From Streptosporangiaceae bacterium NEAU-GS5 (lineage in GTDB: Bacteria; Actinomycetota; Actinomycetes; Streptosporangiales; Streptosporangiaceae), in the NCBI GenBank assembly GCA_017592665.1, contig JAGFNW010000021.1, forward strand, positions 1-64,000: a stretch of DNA of 64,000 nucleotides, in the 5' to 3' direction. Under the pieces are notes generated by a model. That model was not told the DNA's origin. It searched no databases and worked only from the letters and a program-made list of their open reading frames with translations. Position numbers and translations under genes: made by a program. Within the stretch, counting starts at the first letter, position 1; the number at the start of each line of letters is the position of its first letter. This document shows positions 9,201 to 15,752 of the stretch, piece by piece.

Positions 9201-9467
9201 TTCGGCTGCTGGGCGGCGGCGCGTGCCGCGCTCGCGTGCGTCGGCCTTGGCCGGTTGGACGAGGCCGCTGAGCTGGTCTCCCGCGCTCTCGCGACCGGAC
9301 CGCCGCTCGGCCTGCACGAGGCGCGCTGGGCGGCCGCGGCGCTGGCGGTGGCCGGAAACGACCTGGAGGCGCCGGCGGTGGTCCGCGCCGCGGTCGCGGC
9401 CGCTTCCACCGCCGGCGCCCAGATCTATCTGCGCCCGCTGGCCGAACTCCTGTCCCGTGTCACTTAG
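6270..9467 (+). CDS. SARP/BTAD-type ATPase transcriptional regulator
   Basis: This encodes about 1065 residues. It begins with an OmpR-like winged helix (KARALLRVLAVRQGQFVSNDVL), then a bacterial transcriptional activation domain (about 95-240, ending FDRYRRTIADELGLDPSP). An AAA/NB-ARC ATPase follows with Walker A GLSGSGKS (about 296-303) and Walker B VVVVDDLQWAD (about 396-406). The C-terminal half is an all-helical TPR-like sensor. This is the AfsR-like large-regulator architecture that often activates secondary metabolism. The start is uncertain: GTG 6270 (GGAG 10 bases upstream), ATG 6279, or TTG 6210 after AGGAG. It is divergent from the cupin gene and converges on 9460-10095 with an 8-base overlap. 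Confidence 0.85.
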   Translation: MRLMGRFAVIRDGHEVDEPEYRGRKARALLRVLAVRQGQFVSNDVLAAALWPDQAPASPAANLQVLVNRARRAVGWTDLIHTGPGGYALARPPRCTVDTEVFLAAVERAGRLHGPEAYAAYREALAPVAEPLPEDTYADWSQPYRSRVLQARQIAWERAAALAIDLGEPAQAGEYATAAAAAEPLREAAALTLVRALAAAGDQAAALAHFDRYRRTIADELGLDPSPAAMELRQIVLRSEPPRERKSPAPEPRMAGSPGSPGSPELLEFGMLRFVGRDAEVRQIVAGLSAGVVRVAGLSGSGKSRLLEAVAEAVPVVGVAAYWADRDEPWSLGRTLLRKLLADERADPEALPARLREALAHLLPELDPPATTFDPETRNALIIEAARRLFAATPGRVVVVDDLQWADPSSVRLLGGVAGRDGGPRLIVAYRPDELTAGGTADWLRRLPGLPAITLGGLPEPALADLVDDGGIVAAIATETDRTPMAVAEVLRALHAEGVIEPDRAAGRWRATSPVTAERARQVGRAGQRRAIANRAAAHEGPATTVLQILALLGRETSVRTLAAAVECSQPEALVLLDELAAADLVRLGDQGWRTAHDMVAEVVVADLTAGTRARLHARLATILDSAHVDLDPAHIGLDSARADLEVGHADAAEQARHWLGAGDTVRAAGAYARAAGRALDQMADAEAERLADAGLATGDAARPVRARLLEARAQARRRRGDIAGARDDLRTALGEYPGGPARAAVLAQLAALDSGADDLRHAAEIAELALVEAGGDDAARARALEVASVIDMNFDQPARAEARAAEALAIYTRTGDSRGAARILDARAMATFLHGGIEAGVEELDRAAHLFERSGDLMRAVTPRSTCGHGRVLLDRAADGIADVERALDVARTLGHPEGQSYALWHRSEALSALGRPGEALADGQAALEIAQRLRHRGWTATAWRAIGLAHQSAGDLAAALDAFRESLSRSANLELFGCWAAARAALACVGLGRLDEAAELVSRALATGPPLGLHEARWAAAALAVAGNDLEAPAVVRAAVAAASTAGAQIYLRPLAELLSRVT

Positions 9468-10095
9468 GGGCCTTGACCGGCGGGTCGGGTCGGGGCGGAA
9501 CGGACGGGACGTCGGTCGTGCAGGTCACCGCGGCGTCGTCCTTGACGAGGGCCATGCTCGCGCCGAACCTGGATTCCGGGTGGTAGTCCCGTGTCTTGAC
9601 GCTGATCAGCAGTTTCGCGCCCGCGGGCATGGCCGACGGGGTGACGATCAGCGACACCTCGCCGTTCGGCGCCCGTTCGTCGGTGAGCACCTTTCTGAAG
9701 ACCTCGTCGGAGAATCCGCCGCCGTTCGCCTCGCAGAATTCGTTGACCTTGATCAGCGCGGGCACGTGGGCGTCACCGAGGGTCCTTTCCAGGAAGGCAG
9801 GATCGAGGGACTCGGCCTTGGTCATACGCACGCTGACCGTGCCGTCGGCGTTGGTGTCCACCGAGAATCCGGCCAGGTGGACGTGGACCGCGCCCGGTGG
9901 CGGGTTGTTCTGGGTGCCGCTGAGCGCCACGGCCGCCGCGAGGCCGCCCGCCAGGACCGCGGTCCCGCCGACGGCGGCGATCCCGCGCCGCCGGCGCCGC
10001 GACCGGCCTTGCGTCATGATCTGGTGCGCCTCGGTGCCCATGTGGACCGAGGACAGGCCGTCTCGTACGGTGCCGAGCACGTCGTCGTCGTTCAT
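9460..10095 (-). CDS. Single-pass membrane partner of ECF sigma factor
   Basis: This encodes 211 residues. A cytosolic N-terminus of about 37 residues ending in a basic cluster (RSRRRRR) is followed by one membrane segment (GIAAVGGTAVLAGGLAAAVAL) and an extracytoplasmic domain of about 150 residues with two Cys. The gene starts with ATGA overlapping the stop of the sigma factor gene, the usual arrangement for an anti-sigma or sensor partner. A classic anti-sigma zinc-finger motif is not seen. It is therefore called a partner by position rather than by motif. Confidence 0.75.
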   Translation of the reverse strand: MNDDDVLGTVRDGLSSVHMGTEAHQIMTQGRSRRRRRGIAAVGGTAVLAGGLAAAVALSGTQNNPPPGAVHVHLAGFSVDTNADGTVSVRMTKAESLDPAFLERTLGDAHVPALIKVNEFCEANGGGFSDEVFRKVLTDERAPNGEVSLIVTPSAMPAGAKLLISVKTRDYHPESRFGASMALVKDDAAVTCTTDVPSVPPRPDPPVKAPK

Positions 10096-10583
10096 CGTTC
10101 AGCCTCCTGAGTGCCGGATGTGGTCGTCAGCGCGCCGCGCAGGGCCGCGACGGCGCGTGACAGATGGGCGGTGACCGTTCCTGGAGCGATGCCGAGGGTG
10201 GCTGCCGTGGTCTCCACGTCGAGGTCGAGCAGGACCCGTAACGCGACGACCTCGCGCTGCCGTCGTGGCAGCCCCTGTAGCGCGGCCAGCAGAGCAGGAT
10301 CCACGTCCTGCGGTTGCGGATCGGCGGGGGCGTCGTGACCCGCGAGTGCCACCTCGTGGCGCCGGCGGCGCCACCACGACACCCGTGTGTTCAGCGCCGT
10401 CCGCACGACCCAGGCGCGGGGCGCGGGATGGCGGCCGACCTTGCGCCACGACATCCAGGCGCGGGTGAACGCCTCGGCCACCAGATCCTCGGCCAGGATC
10501 GGGTCGGCGGTGACGACCAGGACCGCCCGAAGGCACGCGTCCCGGCTGTCTCGGTAGAAGTCCTCGAACTTCAGTAGCTCCAC
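10092..10583 (-). CDS. SigE-family ECF sigma factor
   Basis: This encodes 163 residues, the size of a two-domain ECF sigma factor. Region 2 is at about 5-65 (FEDFYRDSRDACLRAVLVV, LAEDLVAEAFTRAWMSWRKV) and region 4 at about 105-155 (LPRRQREVVALRVLLDLDVETTAATLGIAPGTVTAHLSRAVAALR). It belongs by appearance to the actinobacterial SigE/SigM-like group. GTG start at 10583 is preceded by AAGGGG. It is translationally coupled to the membrane partner, which probably controls its release. Confidence 0.85.
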   Translation of the reverse strand: MELLKFEDFYRDSRDACLRAVLVVTADPILAEDLVAEAFTRAWMSWRKVGRHPAPRAWVVRTALNTRVSWWRRRRHEVALAGHDAPADPQPQDVDPALLAALQGLPRRQREVVALRVLLDLDVETTAATLGIAPGTVTAHLSRAVAALRGALTTTSGTQEAER

Positions 10584-10600
10584 GCCCCTTATACGCTTCA

Positions 10601-10628
10601 GGCCCGCCTCGCACTTACCTGGCGGGCC
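10601..10628 (-). terminator. Hairpin after sensor kinase gene
   Basis: GGCCCGCC (10601-10608) pairs perfectly with GGCGGGCC (10621-10628) across a 12-base loop, 4 bases beyond the stop codon of the histidine kinase gene on the minus strand. There is no T-run, as is common in high-GC actinobacteria. It also lies in the leader of the sigma factor gene, where it could affect read-through. Confidence 0.45.
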
Positions 10629-10631
10629 GAT

Positions 10632-11966
10632 TCATGCCGGCGGAAAAGCCAGGGTCAGCCGGGTGCCGCGGTCGGCCGGGCGCAAGGTGGCGGTGCCGCC
10701 GTGTGCGGTGGCGATCTGCCGGACGATGGCCAGGCCGAGCCCGGAGCCGGGCCGGGAGCGGGCGGCGGCGGAGCGGTAGAAGCGGTCGAAGACGTAGGGC
10801 GCGTCGGCTTCGGCGATGCCCGGTCCCTCGTCGGTCACGGTGACGGCGCCGTCTCGGACCGTCACGTGGACCGTCCCGCCGGGAGGGCTCCATTTGACGG
10901 CGTTGTCGAGCAGGTTGGCGATGGCTCGCTCGAGGGCGTCGGGGTCGCCGTGGACCAGGGTCTCCGCTCGGTCGACCTCGAATCGGAGGCCGGTCGAGGT
11001 GGCGGCGGCGCGCTCCACGAGGCGGGCGGCCAGCAGGTCGAGCCGTACGTCTTCCGAATGCGCGGCCGAGCCGTAGCGGGCCAGGTCGAGCAGGTCGCCG
11101 ATCAGGACGCCGAGCCGCCGCGCCTGCTCGCGGGCGGCGCCGACCAGCTCGGGGGCGGCCGGGTCGGCCAGCCCTGGCCCGTCGGCCAGCAGGTCGAGGT
11201 CGGTGGTCAGGCTGGTCAGCGGGGTGCGCAGCTCGTGTGAGGCGTCCGCGACCAGGCGCTGCTGCGCCGTGACCGAGTCTTCCAGCTCCGTCATCATCGC
11301 GTTGAACGCCCCGGCGAGCCGTCCTATCTCGTCGTCGCCCTTCGCGGCGATCCGGGCGGACAGCTCCTGAGTCGCGGTGACGTGCTCGATGGTCTCCGTC
11401 AGCCGGGCCACGGGCCGCAGCACCCGGCCGGCCGCCAACCGCGCCACGACGACCGCCACGACGCCGCCGCCGACGGTCAGCGCGATCAGCAGCACGCGAA
11501 GCCGTCCAAGGGTCACGGTGCCGTCCGATTGCGGCCGGGCCACCCGTACGAGGGATCCTTCGGCTCGGGGGACCGGCGCGGTGTAGACGCGGTAGTCGAC
11601 GCCTTTGAAGAGGACGTTCTGGAAGTAGGGCCGCTCGCTGAGCTCGGCCACGCGCACGTCGCGTTCGCCGACCGGGATGAACGTGTCCGTCGGGCCCGCG
11701 GTGACCGGAGACGGGAGGAACTGCAGCGACAGGCTGCCCACGCTTACCAGGCCGGTCACCCCGGCGGGACCGGCGTTCTGCTCGGTGGTCTTCTGCTTGA
11801 TGCGCTCGAGGATCTGCTGCGAGTCGGCGGCCGTCTGCACGAGCGACAGGTCGACCTCGTCGCGCAGCCGGCCGGCGATCGCCGGATAGAGGATGAGCGA
11901 GGCGATGAGCAGGGCGCAGAAGACGACGGCGCCGCCCGCGAGCCCGATCCGCGTGCGCAGGCTCAC
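10632..11966 (-). CDS. Two-component sensor histidine kinase
   Basis: This encodes 444 residues. TM1 at about 6-30 is followed by an extracytoplasmic sensor of about 120 residues and TM2 (LLIALTVGGGVVAVVVARL, about 150-170). HAMP, HisKA (ADASHELRTPLTSL) and HATPase (NLLDNAVKWSPPGG, DEGPGIAEADAPYVF, GSGLGLAIVRQI) domains follow. It autophosphorylates on the H-box His and passes phosphate to the regulator encoded upstream. The GTG start overlaps that gene's stop as GTGA. The signal is unknown. A short exported protein encoded first in the operon may be a sensor accessory. Confidence 0.88.
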   Translation of the reverse strand: MSLRTRIGLAGGAVVFCALLIASLILYPAIAGRLRDEVDLSLVQTAADSQQILERIKQKTTEQNAGPAGVTGLVSVGSLSLQFLPSPVTAGPTDTFIPVGERDVRVAELSERPYFQNVLFKGVDYRVYTAPVPRAEGSLVRVARPQSDGTVTLGRLRVLLIALTVGGGVVAVVVARLAAGRVLRPVARLTETIEHVTATQELSARIAAKGDDEIGRLAGAFNAMMTELEDSVTAQQRLVADASHELRTPLTSLTTDLDLLADGPGLADPAAPELVGAAREQARRLGVLIGDLLDLARYGSAAHSEDVRLDLLAARLVERAAATSTGLRFEVDRAETLVHGDPDALERAIANLLDNAVKWSPPGGTVHVTVRDGAVTVTDEGPGIAEADAPYVFDRFYRSAAARSRPGSGLGLAIVRQIATAHGGTATLRPADRGTRLTLAFPPA

Positions 11967-12634
11967 GGCTCCTCCCGCAGGACGTAGCCGATGCCGCGCA
12001 CCGTCTGAATGAGCCGGGGCGCGCCCCCTTCCTCCAGCTTCGCGCGGAGGTAGCTCAGGTGGACCCACAGCGCGGTCGAACCGCCGGTCCCGTCGTAGCC
12101 CCAGACCGACTCGTAGATCATTTCGCGGGTGAGCACGCGCCGCGGGTTGCGCAGGAACAGCTCGAGCAGGGACAGCTCCGTCCGCGTCATGGCGAGGGTG
12201 CGGCCGCCGCGTGACGCGCGCTGCTCGGTCGTGTCCAGCGCGACGTCGGCGAATCCCAGCACCTCGCGCGTGGCCCCGCTGCGCCGCAGGAGCGCGCGCA
12301 ACCGCGCCCGCAGCTCCTCCAGCGCGAACGGTTTGACCAGATAGTCGTCGGCCCCCGCGTCCAGCCCCGCGACCCGGTCGTTGACCAGGTCGCGGGCCGT
12401 CAGCATGAGGATCGGGGTGTCGTCGCCGCGCTGGCGTAACCGCTTGCAGACCTCGAGGCCGTTCGGCTCGGGCATGAGCACGTCAAGGACGATGGCGTCG
12501 TGCTTGACCCGGGAAAGCCGGTCGAGCGCGGACAGCCCGTCGCCGGCCTCGCTGACCGTGTAGCCGTCCCTGCGCAGCGCATGAGAGAGCGACCGCCGCA
12601 CGGCGTCGTCGTCATCGACGATCAGAACCCTCAT
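11963..12634 (-). CDS. OmpR-family response regulator
   Basis: This encodes 223 residues. The receiver domain (about 1-115) has the acidic pocket (IVDDDD), phospho-acceptor Asp in IVLDVLMPEPNG and the conserved Lys in DDYLVKPFA. The C-terminal winged helix (about 130-223, RVLTREMIYESVWGYDG, VHLSYLRAKLE, IQTVRGIGYVLR) is the OmpR/PhoB type. It pairs with the kinase downstream (GTGA overlap). Direct repeats spaced 11 bases upstream of the first gene of this operon are candidate autoregulatory boxes. Confidence 0.9.
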   Translation of the reverse strand: MRVLIVDDDDAVRRSLSHALRRDGYTVSEAGDGLSALDRLSRVKHDAIVLDVLMPEPNGLEVCKRLRQRGDDTPILMLTARDLVNDRVAGLDAGADDYLVKPFALEELRARLRALLRRSGATREVLGFADVALDTTEQRASRGGRTLAMTRTELSLLELFLRNPRRVLTREMIYESVWGYDGTGGSTALWVHLSYLRAKLEEGGAPRLIQTVRGIGYVLREEP

Positions 12635-12645
12635 GTCACCCCGGC

Positions 12646-13032
12646 TCAGCCCATTTGCTTCAGCGTGCTTACCGCTGTCCTCAGCTCAGCTGCAGTCTTG
12701 CCGACACTCGCCGCGATCGCCACGAACTCGGGGTCGGAGGGGCTGAGGCCGTTCGCGGACGCCGCGAGCTGTTCGAGGCGCTGCGCCACCTGGTGCGCCT
12801 GCTCGCTGCTGATCCTGAGGAGGGAGGCCAGCCGGCCGATTCTCGCCTCGGTAAAGAACGATTCTTCGTGGGAGGCGGGGACGCCCGATTTCGTGGGCTC
12901 CGGGCCTTTGGGCCCTGTGTGGTGGGAGGTGGGGGCGCTGCTCGTGGCGGAGGTCGCCAGCGCGACGCCGGATCCCGCGGCGATCACCGTCGCCGCTGCT
13001 CCGGCGATGAGCAGCCATGTCTTGGAACGCAT
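12646..13032 (-). CDS. Small exported protein of two-component operon
   Basis: This encodes 128 residues. A signal peptide or membrane anchor (WLLIAGAAATVIAAGSGVALATSA) is followed by a His/Pro-containing linker and a helical domain (ARIGRLASLLRISSEQAHQVAQRLEQLAASANGLSPSD) suggestive of a helical adaptor. A ribosome site AAGGAGA precedes the ATG at 13032. It lies 11 bases upstream of the response regulator gene, an arrangement like that of accessory proteins such as CseA in actinobacterial envelope-stress systems. That functional comparison is inference from order only. Confidence 0.75.
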   Translation of the reverse strand: MRSKTWLLIAGAAATVIAAGSGVALATSATSSAPTSHHTGPKGPEPTKSGVPASHEESFFTEARIGRLASLLRISSEQAHQVAQRLEQLAASANGLSPSDPEFVAIAASVGKTAAELRTAVSTLKQMG

Positions 13033-13103
13033 TCGGTCTCCTTGGTCGTAGTGCTCCTACGTGCCAAGAAGACCGTTCGGACTTTCAGCGGTACGTCGCC
13101 CGA

Positions 13104-13120
13104 CCTTCAGATCCCCTTAA
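13104..13120 (-). promoter_or_regulatory. Candidate response-regulator direct repeats
   Basis: On the minus strand TTAAGG (13115-13120) and TGAAGG (13104-13109) are spaced exactly 11 bases apart, the spacing typical for OmpR-family dimer sites. They lie about 70-90 bases upstream of the first gene of the two-component operon. A 14-base perfect palindrome TCGCGACGTCGCGA (13123-13136) lies just beyond. Binding is inferred. Confidence 0.35.
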
Positions 13121-13153
13121 GGTCGCGACGTCGCGAAACCGGGGGCCGGGGGG

Positions 13154-13429
13154 TCAGGCCGCTTCCGCCACCATCTGCAGGCACCAGCGCATCCGCGTGC
13201 ACGCCAGCTCGGGGTCGTTGCCGTAGTCGGCGGCCAGCTCGGCCGTGCACTCCAGCGGCTGCTCGTGGTGCGCGTGCCAGGACGCCAGGAGCGCGGCCTG
13301 CACCTGCTGGGCGGTCGGGTGGTCGGAGGGCTGCAACGGGCTGCAGAAGAGCACTTCGGCCAGGGAGTTGTCCGGCACGGTGTCGCGCTGGACGCTAGCG
13401 GTCATGGTTGCTGTCATTGTTGCGGCCAT
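13154..13429 (-). CDS. Conserved actinobacterial hypothetical protein
   Basis: This encodes about 91 residues. The core (LAEVLFCSPLQPSDHPTAQQ, then a helical stretch ending CTRMRWCLQMVAEAA) resembles a small cytosolic family common in actinomycetes. I recall no function for it. Four Cys are present but not in an obvious metal motif. The start is uncertain because several ATGs lie close together (13438, 13429, 13417); 13429 follows GGGAAGA closely. The upstream sequence (13515-13565) is AT-rich and likely carries the promoter. Confidence 0.65.
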   Translation of the reverse strand: MAATMTATMTASVQRDTVPDNSLAEVLFCSPLQPSDHPTAQQVQAALLASWHAHHEQPLECTAELAADYGNDPELACTRMRWCLQMVAEAA

Positions 13430-13514
13430 TCTTCCCACGCACCTTCAGTCGAGATCTTCTTCTCCCAGGGTGTGGGAGGTGCGTGCCCCCCGTTACTTGG
13501 AGCCCTAGTAGGTC

Positions 13515-13565
13515 TCCTTAGATTCACCCATATATCTACAAACTACCAAAAAACGGACAAAGGGG
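13515..13565 (-). promoter_or_regulatory. AT-rich island, likely promoter region
   Basis: This is a 50-base stretch with about 60% A+T in DNA that is otherwise near 70% G+C. It lies upstream of the small gene at 13154-13429 and downstream of the ABC transporter terminator. Read on the minus strand it contains TTTTTTGG and TATATG elements, but I could not fit a convincing -35/-10 pair. Confidence 0.3.
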
Positions 13566-13646
13566 AAGGGGTCTCGGCAAACCTTTACCCTCTCGACGGT
13601 CGCCCAACCGGCTCGACAGCCCCAAGCGCCGGGCTTGCCGCCAAAG

Positions 13647-13688
13647 AGACCGACAGCCCGATCTCCACCGAGATCGGGCTGCCGGTCT
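13647..13688 (-). terminator. Strong hairpin terminator of ABC exporter gene
   Basis: A 19-base stem (13647-13665 with 13670-13688, one mismatch) closes on the 4-base loop CACC. It lies about 30 bases past the transporter stop codon on the minus strand. Its flanks (GCCGGGCTTG at 13628 and CTGTACGGCAC ending 13697) recur around another hairpin at 15875-15928, on the far side of the cassette. Confidence 0.8.
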
Positions 13689-13717
13689 GTACGGCACCTT
13701 GTGCGAGTGAATCCGGG

Positions 13718-15427
13718 CTAACGCTCCAGCCTCGCCAGGGCCGGCGTCATGCGCTTCAACCGGATTCGCTGCGACCGGCCCGACGGCTCCAGCACGATCG
13801 TCCGCGCCGTGTCGGGCACGTGACGCAGGTCGTGCGTGATGAGGATGGTCGTACGGCCGGCCATGAGTCGCTTCAGCGGCTCCATGACACGTGCGGCGGT
13901 GACCGCGTCCAGGCCCGTCATGGGTTCGTCAAGAACGAGCACGGGAGCGTCGCGGAGCAGGGCCCGAGCGATCGCGAGGCGCTGGATCTGGCCGCCCGAC
14001 AGCAGCCGCCCACGCTGACCCACCAGCGTGTCGTATTTGTCGGGCAACCGGTTGATGAAGCTGTGCGCGTCGGCCTGCTTGGCCGCCGCCACGATCTCCG
14101 CCATGCTCGCGTCCGGCTTGCCGTACGCGATGTTGTCCCGGGCCGTGCCGGAGAACAGCAGACTCTCCTGCTGGAGAATCGTGATGTTGTCGTGCAGGGA
14201 GGGGCGGGTGATGTCACGGATGTCCACCCCGTCCAGCTCGATCCGCCCTGTGGCGGGTTCGTAGAACCGCAGCAGCAGCTTGGCGAGGGTCGACTTGCCG
14301 GCGCCGCTCGGCCCGGTGACCACCACGAGCTCGCCGGGCTCGACGCTGAACGACAGGCCGGTCATCACCGGCCTGCTTCTGTTCGGATACGTGAAACCGA
14401 CGTGCTCGAAGTCGAGCCTTCCCCTCGCGCGCGAGGCCAGCGGCTTGGCCGTGGGGGCGTCGACGACGCCGGGACGGGCGGCGAGGACTTCCATCACGCG
14501 GTCGCAGCCGGCTCCCGCTTCGGAGACGTTGAGCGCCAGCTGACCCAGGCTCTGGATCGCCGGATAGAGATAGGCGAGGTAGGCGGCGAACGCGAGCAGG
14601 CCGCCGATGGTGAGACGACCTGCCGAGATCTCCCAGGCGCCGAAGCCCAGAATGACGATCAGGCAGATGGTCTCCAGCACCTGCAGGGCCGGGCTGTACA
14701 GGCCGCCCAGCCACGCCTGTGACATGTTGGCCCGCAGCCAGGACGAGCCCTGGCGGTGCAGGTGACCGGCCTCGGTCTCCTGCCGGTTGTAGGCCTGGAC
14801 CAGGCTCTGGTTGGACAGGCTCTCCTCGATGACGCTGTTCATCAGGCCGTTGCTGAGCCGCTCGCGGCCGGCCGCGACCCGGAACTTCGACGCGAAGAGC
14901 TTGGAGACGATCAGGAACGCCGGGACGAGCGCGAAGGTGATCAGGGCGAGATCCCAGCGCACGATGAACGCGGCCGCCGCGAAGAAGATCACGGAAAGTC
15001 CCGTTGTAAGCGCCTTGACCAGGCCGGAACCGACCAGTTCCTCGATCGCCTCGATGTCGTCGGTCAGCCGCGCCATGAGGTCGCCGAGGCGGCGGTTGTT
15101 GAAGAAGTCGGGCGTGAGCGTCTGCAGGTGGGCGAACACCCGGTCGCGCAGCTTGAGCAGGAACCGCTCCGCCGCCAGCGCCGTGATGTACGAGCCGGCG
15201 AAGGACGCCGCTCCGGCCACCACGGCCAGCCCGAGCCACGAGAAGGCGGGCTTCCAGAAGGCGCCCAGGTCGCCCTGGCTGAGCACCTGGTCTGTGATGA
15301 CGGCGAACAGGCCGATCGCGGCGACTTCGCAAAGGGCGGCGACGATGGCGAACAGGCCGCCCACGACGAACAGCCTGCGAAGCCCGCGAGTATCCGGCCA
15401 GAACTCCTTGAACGACTTGCGGATCAT
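13718..15427 (-). CDS. ABC exporter, fused membrane and ATPase domains
   Basis: This encodes 569 residues, the usual length for a homodimeric type IV ABC exporter. Six membrane segments (about 20-320) are followed by an ATPase with Walker A GPSGAGKST, Q-loop TILQQES, signature LLSGGQIQRLAIARALL, Walker B VLVLDEP and switch His in ILITHDL. Such proteins export peptides, lipids or drugs. The frame stays open up to 15646, but the extension runs through a perfect hairpin (15486-15520) and overlaps a small peptide gene. I therefore place the start at ATG 15427 (MIRKSFKEFW); its ribosome site is weak. No modification enzyme or second transporter half is adjacent. It likely exports, or is induced with, the upstream peptide. 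Confidence 0.85.
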   Translation of the reverse strand: MIRKSFKEFWPDTRGLRRLFVVGGLFAIVAALCEVAAIGLFAVITDQVLSQGDLGAFWKPAFSWLGLAVVAGAASFAGSYITALAAERFLLKLRDRVFAHLQTLTPDFFNNRRLGDLMARLTDDIEAIEELVGSGLVKALTTGLSVIFFAAAAFIVRWDLALITFALVPAFLIVSKLFASKFRVAAGRERLSNGLMNSVIEESLSNQSLVQAYNRQETEAGHLHRQGSSWLRANMSQAWLGGLYSPALQVLETICLIVILGFGAWEISAGRLTIGGLLAFAAYLAYLYPAIQSLGQLALNVSEAGAGCDRVMEVLAARPGVVDAPTAKPLASRARGRLDFEHVGFTYPNRSRPVMTGLSFSVEPGELVVVTGPSGAGKSTLAKLLLRFYEPATGRIELDGVDIRDITRPSLHDNITILQQESLLFSGTARDNIAYGKPDASMAEIVAAAKQADAHSFINRLPDKYDTLVGQRGRLLSGGQIQRLAIARALLRDAPVLVLDEPMTGLDAVTAARVMEPLKRLMAGRTTILITHDLRHVPDTARTIVLEPSGRSQRIRLKRMTPALARLER

Positions 15428-15485
15428 GACCGCCGGTGCGAGTTCCGTACCAGGAACGACCGAGTCAGGTCCGGTTTGCGCAGTG

Positions 15486-15520
15486 AAGGGGAGCCGGCGG
15501 ACGAACCGCCGGCTCCCCTT
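15486..15520 (-). terminator. Perfect 15-bp hairpin, terminator or attenuator
   Basis: Stem AAGGGGAGCCGGCGG (15486-15500) pairs perfectly with 15506-15520 around a 5-base loop. It begins only 8 bases after the stop codon of the Trp-rich peptide gene and lies about 58 bases before the exporter start. It could terminate the peptide transcript so that less exporter is made. Alternatively, a ribosome halted near the end of the peptide gene would cover the first arm and permit read-through. Confidence 0.8.
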
Positions 15521-15528
15521 TGACTCAC

Positions 15529-15669
15529 TTACCACCACCACCTCCGACGCCAGCCCCAGCCGCCGCCGCAGCCGCCCCAGCGGCGCCAACCACAGCGACG
15601 CCGCCGCCAGCCGCAGCCGCCACCACAGCCGCCCCAGCGGCTCCATCCGGGAAAGCCGACACGTGCCAT
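15529..15669 (-). CDS. Trp/Arg/Gly/Cys-rich 46-residue peptide
   Basis: A short gene starts at ATG 15669, preceded by a purine run (AAGGGGGGG) ending 3 bases before it, and ends with TAA at 15529-15531. The 46 residues contain 15 Gly, 11 Arg, 10 Trp and 4 Cys. Two near-repeats of RWGGCGGGxGWRRR are visible (residues about 11-24 and 30-43), and the chain ends in WRRRWWW. It has no acidic residue and is strongly cationic and amphipathic, like Trp/Arg-rich membrane-active peptides. Two alternative frames through the same DNA give an Ala/Gly-rich peptide and the rejected transporter extension, but neither has a ribosome site. The ABC exporter follows. It is either a secreted antimicrobial-type peptide or a regulatory leader peptide. 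Confidence 0.65.
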   Translation of the reverse strand: MARVGFPGWSRWGGCGGGCGWRRRRCGWRRWGGCGGGWGWRRRWWW

Positions 15670-15724
15670 GATCCCCCCCTTATGACAGGCCCGATTACGA
15701 AGGGCTCATACAACAACAATTACG

Positions 15725-15752
15725 ACATTAGCACATGAAATACGCAGATCAA
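15725..15752 (-). promoter_or_regulatory. Candidate promoter of peptide-exporter cassette
   Basis: On the minus strand TTGATC (15747-15752) and TAATGT (15725-15730) are separated by 16 bases. They form a plausible housekeeping -35/-10 pair about 55 bases before the peptide ATG in a locally AT-rich stretch. Confidence 0.45.

Noticed and set aside
15428-15646. N-terminal extension of the ABC exporter
   Set aside because: The frame is open, but it runs through a perfect hairpin and the peptide gene and gives an Arg/Leu-rich segment unlike exporter N-termini; the start at 15427 gives the normal family length.
15525-15719. Ala/Gly-rich 64-codon frame starting TTG at 15719
   Set aside because: It overlaps the Trp-rich peptide gene in another frame but has no ribosome site, and its composition follows from the GC-rich repeats; kept only as an alternative reading.
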